A model generated the notes under the pieces. The model searched no databases. It was not told the origin of the DNA and was given only the letters and a program-made list of their open reading frames with translations. Made by a program: the position numbers and the translations under genes. From Aspidiotus rigidus (lineage: Eukaryota > Arthropoda > Insecta > Hemiptera > Diaspididae): 64,000 nt of DNA. Positions 56,325 to 64,000 of the stretch are shown here, piece after piece. The stretch covers positions 8,432,001 to 8,496,000 of the forward strand of contig JAVHKY010000024.1 of assembly GCA_035079385.1 (NCBI GenBank), written 5' to 3'. Position 1 is the stretch's first letter; the number at the start of each line of letters is the position of its first letter.

Positions 56325-57065
56325 ATAATATAGTTTGAGAGTCTAAATTTTTCTCGAATCTCCAGCTATATATGATAGCTCGAGAGTTGAAATTTTTCCA
56401 AGTCCCTTTCATATCATATATAGCTCGAGAGTCGACATTTTCCGAAGCCCCCCTCCTATCATATATAGCTCGAGAGTCGAAATTTTTCCAAGTTTTTCGC
56501 TGGACGGTGCATGGCAAATTTCTCAAAAAGCCCCCCATAAAACAGGTTCCCTGTTAACAATTTTTTCTAAGTCCCTCTCTCATCATATATGGCTCAAGAG
56601 TCGAAATTTTTCCAAGTCCTCCTCTTATCATATATGGCTCGAGAGTCGAAATTTTTCCAAGTTTTTTGCTGGACGGCAGACGGCAAATTTCTCAAAAAAA
56701 AACCTTACAGGTTCCCTATTAAAATGTCGACTCCTGACGTATATATTTTGAAGTCCCTAAAATAGGTCCAGGTCACTGATGATGTTCTATTTCATACTAG
56801 GTTTATATAGTAGGTCTAGGCCTCCCTCATATTAACTTTTTACTAGGTGTCGGCTTGCTTGAATTCTCAATACCAAAACCAATTTGACTCATAGAACAAG
56901 TCCTCACTTAACTTCGTTCAGGAAGCCGTCGGTTTTTCCAAAGAAGCCCCTCAATAAATCAGGTTCCCTGTTGAAATTTCAATTTTTGGCCCACAATGTA
57001 TCATAGAAGGGGGACTTGGAGAGATTTTGAATTTTAAGCCATAATATAGGACAGGAAAGGGACTT
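56325..57065. repeat. CTCGAGAGTCGAAATT-family repeats
   Basis: Five or more units of ATATATAGCTCGAGAGTCGA with TTTTTCCAAGT and ATAAAACAGGTTCCCTGTTA are present, ending near 57065 close to the 3' side of the Zasp gene. Confidence 0.78.
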
Positions 57066-57769
57066 TAAATTCTCAATACCAAAACCAATTTGACTCGTAG
57101 AACAGATTCCCTGCGTTTCTTTTTCAACTTCGTTGAAGAAGCCGTTATTTTTTGGATTAGTAAAACTGCACCTGAGGACAAAAAAGCTGATGCATTTGGA
57201 GAACATGCAAAATTTTGCCCAAGAAACTCACTCTTCAGTATTGGAATTTTTCTATACGAGACGTCGACTTTATTCATTTTTACCAAATTTTTCAACAAAT
57301 CCAATATAATGGTATATTTGAACAAAGATTTAAAACAGATAAATGAAGAATATTCACAGTGTCTAAATTTGGTATAGCATTTAGTGCAGGAAAGGAAAGT
57401 ATTACGTATGACTAGCGACAAAATACAATATAAGGGTACAAGTTATGGTACATTTTCATAGTGCCTGTACATGATAATGAAGCTGTTCTATTTTTAAGAA
57501 AATAATAATAATAATATTATACAGGTATAATCCAGACGCTTTGCAACCCCGCTTCACTGACTAGTTCACAATCTCGCGAGATTTTTCATTTATGTAAAAG
57601 TACGTACATAAGTGTAAATAAATTACTGACACGTGGGATGGAAAAGTAAAAGGAAACTGAATAAATGGTCATGGAGATTGGTAATTGTCTTTGGTCAATT
57701 TCCGAAATAAAAAGGACATAATTGTGTACCACGATCAATTAATATGTGCCTATTCGCGAGTGCTCGCAT
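57066..57769 (-). other. Likely 3' UTR and flank of Zasp
   Basis: Reading leftwards from the stop codon, a minus-strand AATAAA lies at about 57271-57276. No other gene signal is seen. UTR extent is inference. Confidence 0.35.
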
Positions 57770-57847
57770 CTAGCGAGAATGGTTCTTACAGAATGGTCGT
57801 CCTCCTTTAGCGTAGAAACTCTGGCCTTCTAAATTTGTCTTACAAAT
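57770..57847 (-). CDS. Zasp52: Zasp last exon (end of LIM3)
   Basis: The acceptor is GTTCTTTTAG. Encodes ICKTNLEGQSFYAKGGRPFC, KNHSR and TAG at 57770-57772. It supplies the last zinc ligands (CKNH). Confidence 0.95.
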   Translation of the reverse strand: MCKTNLEGQSFYAKGGRPFCKNHSR

Positions 57848-60800
57848 CTAAAAGAACGAAAAAAGTATCAGTCACAATGGTCATTTTATAGATTTCATCA
57901 TTGTATTTCCATTGTTTTTTAAATGAAGTTCTTTATTCCTGATAACATTATAAATTCAAAAAGTGAATCGAGAACATAAAAGTATGATTATTTTACTTAC
58001 AGAGCAGTTGAAACAAGGGCTGTGATAATTGTTATTCAGCGCCTCTACCCAACGATCACCAGCCTCGATGGGGAAGCCGCAAGCAAAGCACTTCGTAGTA
58101 AATAATTCATTCCAATCTGAAATAATATCAACTATGTTGAATTTACCTGTACAATCATTTTCCTTATACCATCCCCTCTCTCCAGATTTTTTCATCGAAT
58201 TTCCGAGCCTTACAACTCTCTTAGGATTATGGGCTTAGAGAGAAGAGAGAGAGCATATGAAGACAATTTCCACGTTTTGCCAGACGACGTCCGCAAAACA
58301 TGGAATTTGAAAAAATTTCGTCCTCCAAGCCGTATATATGATAGGAGGGAGACTCGGAGAAATTTCGAAAATAGAATTCATTAACAGTGATTAGGAAGAG
58401 AGGAATAGCCCATACTTCTCCTTGGGGATGTCATTTTGTATGGGTTAATGAGAAAAATATTGGTCTTGAATTCTAACCGTCAAAGACCTGTCACGGAGGA
58501 AGGATTGGAGCAGTTTGGGTAACTTGCTAACTAAGCACTCGAATGAGAAATGTATTCCTAATGTTTTATAAAAATATTTCATTAGGGTGGCGATGGCGGT
58601 ACGATACATACCATTTTCGCAGTACGGCAGACCTTCCTCCAAAAAGAACGGATTGTTTCCAAATTTCTTTCCGCAATAAGTACACGAGAAACATTCCGGA
58701 TGGAAATGTTTACCGATACCGTTTAAACAATCCTATTTCGAAAAATCATGCTTATTAAGTCAGGTACCTTCTCGGAAAAGAAATAACAAGAAAAAAAAAA
58801 AAAGATTTTTACTAACTCCTTTGATTTTTTGATTACATTTTCCACACTGCGGAGCCAAATATTGTTCGAAACAATACTCGCAATACAGTCCAGTAGGCTC
58901 TTCCACAAAACCGATATCCAACAACGAACGTCCACATTTGCTGTTAACACAAACGAAGTGTTCCGGACACCAAATCTTTCCTAGGGCTGTAACGAATGGC
59001 CCTCTAAAAACAAACACAAAATATTACTATGATTTTGACAGGGACACAGTATCCAAGAAGGCGATGACAAAATTTTTCTGGGATCTCAGTCATTTGTGAG
59101 AAAACTATTACGTTTTAATTAATCTGCTCTATTTTATTCCAAATCTCGAAGAATTTCAAAGCAGCAGATCTCCAAATCTATAATTTTACTCGAGGTAGAA
59201 CAAATGATTCATGAAAAAAAGAGACTACCTCACCCCTACATAAAATCGTAATTCAATCTTACCTGATTTGAGAGTTGCAGTTTGCGCACAGAGGGATTCG
59301 AGCACCGGGAGTAAGATTTTGTGGGTTCCAAACGCCTTTGCCTCGTCGCGGCGCCGAAAATCCAGCCGCCGTCCCGCCATTCGACAACTTGCTATTCGAA
59401 TTATCACCAACAGTACCACCTGCTTGTGGGTTAGCATTAGGAGAATTCGAGGTTAAATTGGATTGGTTTCTATTCGAACATGCTAAGTTAGGTACATTAT
59501 TGGCGGATGTTAGAGCAGACAACGTTTTAGATAGCTGGCGTGATACAAGGGAAACGGCTGCCGAGCTACTCGCACTTCCGCACTGTTGAGGTTTGCTGTC
59601 AGGAACTACGGTAATCGGTGAAGGAGGAGGTCGAAAACACTGCGCGCCCGAAGGGGTAACGATAATAGCGGTACCGTTACCTCCACCGCTTTCGGAGGTA
59701 CATGGCGGTAGTGCCAGAGGAGAGGGACGTATATTAGAGCTGCCTTGGTCCGGAGTACGACAAGTTCGACTCCGAGCGCGACGTTTCGATTTTTCGTGAA
59801 TGCCGCTTTTGCTGGACGACTTTTGCGCCGCACAGCTGCCGCTTTCGCTACAAGAGAGCGAAACAACGCTAGACGGTCGCTGTAGCGAAATCGTGGGTCT
59901 CGAGCTAGACGGCGAGACCGACGAGCGTTCCATAACCCGACCTTCACGCATATTTTGGACGCATTTCTCAATCTTCTCGAAGGACGCTCGCTCAACCATT
60001 GGGCACGGTTGATAACCCAGAGCCGGAGTCACTTTCTCACTGATGTCCGTAGCTTGTGTGAGAAAGGATGCAGCCGATGAAGTCATCGCGATTGGACGGC
60101 TCTCAAGTTTTTTTGCCACTTCTGTGTTGAACCTTCTTTGCTGTGTACTCACGACTGTAGCATCGAAACTTATCGGAGTGGGTCGATCTGATTGCATAGG
60201 CGTGCTACGTCTACTCGAGGAGGGTGTCTTTTTCGCATTTCTTGCCTCCAATTCTTTGACACAGTGCTGATAATGTGGTAAGCTGATAGCTTTATGCAAG
60301 CCGGTATCGGTTACCAGAGGACGACGTAAAGGCGATGGTGCCGGCGTCCTCTCTTCCTTGGTGACGGTCTTTGTAGTGCGAGAGCACTCGTAGAGACTTC
60401 CTGCAGGACTTGAACATTCAATACTCTTTTTTGATGAAAACGAGCCAGTTCTTTTTTTCTTTTCAAACTTAGCTTTCAACTCTTCGGTGATAGGCGGGAA
60501 GAACGCATCTCCACAGTACAAAGAGGAATAGTAGGTCATTGGAGGAACTTTTTTCGTGATTATCGGATCTAAACTAGGTCTCGTTAGAATAAGGCTCGGA
60601 TCATCAGATAAATCGGGAACGTTATCAGTTGCTCGTTTCTCCGCACCTTCAGGGGCTGTAGGTTGCTTCTCGGAGTAAGAGCGCGAAGGGGCTATGGCCA
60701 GGGCATCGGCCATTGAAGGACGCGCAGGTGCAGGTGTAGCCGATATCTCGGACGAGGGCTTATCCAAGAAGTCGTGGTAATCTGTTGACGTTGGCAAAGG

Positions 60801-63127
60801 AGAATAAGAACGTTCTGCACCAATAGTCAAGGCCGAAACAAGTGGAGATGGCGCTCGGGGTGTTTGACGGCCAGAAGCATCCGTTTCCGGGAAGTAGGGA
60901 ACAGTCTCTTTGGGAAGCGGAATATCCTCGGTGAATATTGTGGCCTTAGCCGGTTCTATAGGAGTGAAGGGACGCGTTGGAGCGGTTGTAAGTAGGGTAG
61001 TTATGATGCCGGGTTCGAATTTTAGAGGAGGAGAATTCTGCAACGAAATCGATCGATCCTCAACGCGTTTATTCTCGACTGGTTCAGTCTCGGGTTCTTT
61101 AATTATGGTCGGTTTTTGCGATAGTTCAGACTCTCGAGGACGCGGTGTGGGGGATATTGCTCTAGGTTTTGGGGAAACCGCTCTAGATTTGTGAAAACCT
61201 TCAGGTAGTGGTGGAGGGAAGACTATAATCTGTCCGGGAGTGGCGGGTCTTTCGGCCGGTGAAATAGAACGAACGCTTCTCGGTCGGTCGATCGTAAGTT
61301 CGGTTTTACGTTTTTCGCATACGTTTTGTTTGTTGTATTCGAAGGTTGAAAACTCATCCGCAGATTCACTCGGCACCGGACTCTCTGGCCGGGTTTGATC
61401 GACTAAAGCGGATAAATTTCGCGAGCACTTATTTTCGCACAAGACGCGCGTTATTTCTTGCGAGCATATGGATTGTCGTTTTTCGCACGAGACAATGTCC
61501 TTTGAGTCTATTTTCTTTTCTTTGTCTTGGTAGTCAGCATTCTCAAGTACGGTTTCGAGTCTAGAGTCTGAGGTTGTTTCTACGCTAGACGTTATCTTTT
61601 CTGTGGTCTCGGACGAAATGTTGGTCGTCGAAAGGTCGTAAACGGTCGTTCGAACACTTGTCGTACTCTTCATCACCGGCATAAAGGCGGACGCTTTCTC
61701 CGCTTTAGGTTTAAGAAACGGTAAGCGTTGCTGTGTCGCATTGAAATAAGACGAATACTGGGAAGGAGATGTATTAGTGGTATCACTAAGTGATTTTGGA
61801 TTGATATCTACAGATTCAACGGTGATGTTACGTAACGGGTGGGGTAAAAAATGATGTTAAAGAAATAAAAATGCATGCGAAAAGAAGAAAAAATGAATTA
61901 TTAATTGAAGCTAAAATAAATCGATCGATTATTAATCCAATAAAAATAGCCTATGGCTACAATGTAGAAGAAATTATACAAAACTGATTACAGTAGGTAG
62001 TAGAAGATTTGTTACCACTTCTGAAGAAATAGGGTAGGTATTGACGATACAACAGTGGCCTACACATTTTAGCATAAATACAGAAGCTCTATAAGATAAA
62101 AATTCAAAAAAGCCAAAGGCTTAAAAAAAGATCTATGGCGCAGCATGAGCAGCGAATTGACTACTATTGGAATAATTCGTAACCGTTGTAGGCATGAATA
62201 CCTCTATGAAAAGGTTTAGGTTGCGGTAATTGGAAACCTGGAAAATTATATTAATTGTCGAGACCGCATTAGGCTACACTCCTATACATTGATACAGCAT
62301 ACAAAATTTACAGGCCTAGCGAGAAGCCTCAACGAAATACTGTTGACAGCTCAGCCATTTACCAAAGTCACCGAAGTGATGCTGTTTGTGACACATAATT
62401 ATGTACATTACCTGGTTTGAAAGCTGATGTATTATTCGTTTGCATTGGTTTGAACGGGTTCGTTCCGTTGAAACTTGCATTGTTCTGAAATGAGATATGT
62501 AATAATAATATGATGAATATTCAGACAGTTTTCAAACACATCTAGGAGATGTAATTTCAAAGAACATTCACCTGATTTTGAAATGACGGAGAAAGAGTGC
62601 GAGTTGGACTTAATCGAGGTGTCTGCAACATTTCCAATAATACGTATTTGACGATCAAAATAATAAATTGAGCTGGATTTTAAAGTTTAGTACCTAAGAG
62701 GTGATTGTAATTTTATTTCTAACATCCATTAAAAACTTCGGGGTAAGAATAATAATGAGAAGAAATAGAGGAATGTATTGAATTCAAGGGTAAAAATAAG
62801 CGACGGCCGCCTTTTCAACTTTCTCCTCCCCTCCCATCCAATTTGGACAAAAAAAAAGTCAATTTCTACGTGTAAAAAGTTGAATGATTAGCTTGATAAC
62901 CCTTCTTGCCTAAAATACTGATCTGGATCCGCGTCTGAATCGTGCTTCTTTATCTTTGAAAAGGTCTCAAAAGTAAAGTCATAATCACTTTCTGAGTGAA
63001 TTACAAATATTAGGAGTTTAAAAATAGAAGTGAATAGGAAAATCAACTTACATGGAATGGAGCTGGTGTCAATGTTGACGGTTGTGGTGACAAGGGCTTG
63101 AAGGGTTTCGTAGCTCCACCTAAGTGT
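57770..63127 (-). CDS. Zasp52: Zasp (PDZ-LIM, Zasp52-like), 3' part: eight coding exons, 1081 residues, 5' end outside window
   Basis: Zasp proteins bind alpha-actinin and organise the Z-disc and integrin attachment sites in insect muscle. Exons in transcript order are 63127-63052, 62622-62572, 62484-62412, 61807-59263, 59003-58817, 58732-58612, 58116-58001 and 57847-57770, with all phases consistent. The protein ends in three LIM domains (residues about 907-959, 968-1018 and 1027-1079 of the visible part). They contain RGPFVTALGKIWCPEHFVC, NNPFFLEEGLPYCE, DWNELFTTKCFACGFPIEA and LEGQSFYAKGGRPFCKNH, which I recognise as the Zasp52 C-terminus. Before them lies an 848-residue Pro/Ser-rich linker. 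The PDZ, ZM and first LIM regions of a full Zasp must lie beyond 64000. The gene converges on the serine-rich gene. Confidence 0.93.
58001..58116 (-). CDS. Zasp52: Zasp exon, LIM3
   Basis: The acceptor is TATTATTTCAG and the donor is GTAAGT. Encodes WNELFTTKCFACGFPIEAGD, then RWVEALNNNYHSPCFNCS. A CTCGAGAGTCGAAATT-family remnant (about 58270-58370) lies in the intron upstream. Confidence 0.95.
58612..58732 (-). CDS. Zasp52: Zasp exon, LIM2
   Basis: The acceptor is TCGAAATAG and the donor is GTATGT. Encodes DCLNGIGKHFHPECFSCTYC, then GKKFGNNPFFLEEGLPYCEN. Confidence 0.95.
58817..59003 (-). CDS. Zasp52: Zasp exon, LIM1 body and start of LIM2
   Basis: The acceptor is TTTGTTTTTAG and the donor is GTTAGT, a weak donor. 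Encodes GPFVTALGKIWCPEHFVCVN, SKCGRSLLDIGFVEE, LYCEYCFEQYLAPQCGKCNQ. LIM1 has HxxCxxxxC, two residues longer than the usual CxxC; I recall the same spacing in Drosophila Zasp52. Confidence 0.93.
59263..61807 (-). CDS. Zasp52: Zasp large low-complexity exon (2545 nt)
   Basis: The acceptor is TTGAATCTGTAG and the donor is GTAAGA. It encodes residues 67-914 of the visible part plus two bases. It starts DINPKSLSDTTNTSPSQYSS and ends ARIPLCANCNSQI, the first zinc pair of LIM1. The centre carries a repeated short motif: LLTTAPTRPFTPIE, ALTIGAERSYSPLP and ALAIAPSRSYS. Other parts are rich in Ser/Thr-Pro (PERPATPG-like, SPKPRAISPTPRP). It is probably intrinsically disordered and phosphorylated. Large optional exons of this kind are known in Drosophila Zasp52. 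Confidence 0.93.
62164..62237 (-). CDS. Zasp52: Possible alternative terminal exon (short, LIM-less Zasp isoform) or 36 nt cassette exon
   Basis: A good acceptor (TATAATTTTCCAG) leads into GFQLPQPKPFHRGIHAYNGY, ELFQ, then two consecutive TAG codons. The phase is the same as that of the big exon at 61807, so exon 62484-62412 can join to either. Using the internal donor GTATTC, the first 36 nt could instead be spliced in as a symmetric cassette. Either way one transcript form would differ from the full LIM isoform. Confidence 0.55.
62412..62484 (-). CDS. Zasp52: Zasp exon
   Basis: The acceptor is CATCTCATTTCAG and the donor is GTAATG. Encodes NNASFNGTNPFKPMQTNNTS, AFKP plus one base. Confidence 0.85.
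62572..62622 (-). CDS. Zasp52: Zasp exon (51 nt, symmetric)
   Basis: The acceptor is TGTTGCAG and the donor is GTGAAT. Encodes TPRLSPTRTLSPSFQNQ, exactly 17 codons, so it can be skipped without frame change. Confidence 0.83.
63052..63127 (-). CDS. Zasp52: Zasp exon, most upstream one visible
   Basis: The acceptor is GAATTTTTGCAG and the donor is GTAAGT. In the frame dictated by downstream exons it encodes HLGGATKPFKPLSPQPSTLT, PAPFH. It begins with the last base of a split codon, so at least one further exon lies upstream. Confidence 0.82.
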
Positions 63128-64000
63128 CTGCAAAAATTCAAAACACAAGAAGAATAAGATACTATTAGATTATACTCAGAAGTTGTACAATGGATGAAGG
63201 ATATTCAACGTTGGTTGGAGTATCTCGAAAGCTGCGACCCATAATCCACGTTCGATAAAGTATTGGAAACATTCTAAAAATCCTCCCTCCCTTCAACCAG
63301 GAAACCTGCTCCACATATCTGGGAGAGATTGCCTACCCTGGATATTCCATAGGTTTATCAAATCTTACATCTCTAGGAAACCAGTTACGCTCGGTGAGAT
63401 AGATTGTATATTGAACGGATTAGAAAGAAAATCTCCTAGTGATGAGGTAAAAACATGAAAAAATACATGATTTGAAGTCTTCTATTCTCAATGTGTGGAT
63501 ATTATTACTGCGAAACAGCGACATCCGAGAAGCATCATACTCAAAAAGTCCTTATTGGCGGTCTTAAGCGTAAGCTATTTTGATCGCCTGTGAGTTCTGA
63601 AATACTTGTCTGGGGGATCAAATTGAAAAACTCATGGCTTCGTATTACATCGAAAATTAAACGCCTCAAAAGAGCGGAAACTGAATTAAATTTTACCAAT
63701 TCTTAGCATTTTATATCCTATTAAGATTGGAGTTACCTTAAGGATAATTGTCACAGTAATTGTCACAAAATTTGAAACGATATACCTTCATTATATGTGC
63801 TGGGCCTTTAAAAGTATGCTAGGCTGTGCTGAGTATGACATACAATAATACTAAGGGCTTCATATACTGCATGTTAAGCTAACCAGCTTATCTTGTGACT
63901 CTAATATATACTATAGGCTGTTTCTGAACTAGACCTAATACCTATGTCCAGTATAACATCTGATATAGGATATATATTTCAAGATTAATTTCTTAATGTT
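63128..64000. other. Zasp intron; satellite-related fragment at about 63815-63930
   Basis: I see no exon. Near 63840 ATACAATAATACTAAGG, CTTCATATACTGCATGTTAA and GCTAACCAGCTTA resemble the 1290-2525 satellite unit. Confidence 0.45.

Noticed and set aside
59275..61564. Plus-strand frames of 60-104 residues.
   Set aside because: They are antisense shadows of the large Zasp exon.

Overview
The window is AT-rich, intron-rich animal DNA crowded with transposable elements. The genes point to an arthropod, most likely an insect: a Zasp/PDZ-LIM muscle gene close to Drosophila Zasp52, an Atg5 fragment, and insect-type mobile elements (Jockey-like LINE, Penelope-like, Helitron, hAT). A hemipteran is a reasonable guess from the element mix, but nothing in the sequence proves it.

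Layout. Positions 1-21000 are mostly repeats: a short tandem repeat (10-470), a satellite of about 85 bp per unit (1290-2525), LINE ORF1 debris (2896-3490), microsatellites, a complete hAT-type MITE with a perfect target duplication (6075-6646), a 5'-truncated Jockey-like LINE with one nonsense codon (6752-8928), four non-autonomous Helitrons (10225-18392, two of them fused head to tail), and two transposon-gene fragments (11869-12330 and 13046-13540). Between Helitrons 3 and 4, on the minus strand, lie the last two exons of an Atg5 gene (16897-17299). I could not find its upstream exons.

Positions 22604-44312 hold one plus-strand gene that I assembled from nine exons. All splice phases agree, giving a serine-rich protein of 1123 residues with no recognised domain. 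Its introns carry a hairpin element (26934-27274), a decayed array of a dispersed repeat (31860-33000), a Penelope-like GIY-YIG fragment (36620-37248), a repeat with paired TCAAGGTCA and TGACGTCA motifs (36113-36305), and a 2.1 kb foldback element (39768-41842).

Positions 44313-57770 are intergenic: the likely 3' UTR of the serine-rich gene, more foldback and tandem repeats, a 1501 bp hAT element with TIRs and a perfect 8 bp duplication (52932-54432), and a nested palindromic MITE cluster (55320-56310). The right end (57770-63127, minus strand) is the 3' two-thirds of a Zasp gene. It has a 2.5 kb low-complexity exon, three C-terminal LIM domains and a possible alternative terminal exon; its PDZ end lies beyond the window. 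The two large genes converge. One repeat family with the core CTCGAGAGTCGAAATTTTTC occurs from position 2600 to 58370 in both orientations and is the most pervasive unexplained element here.
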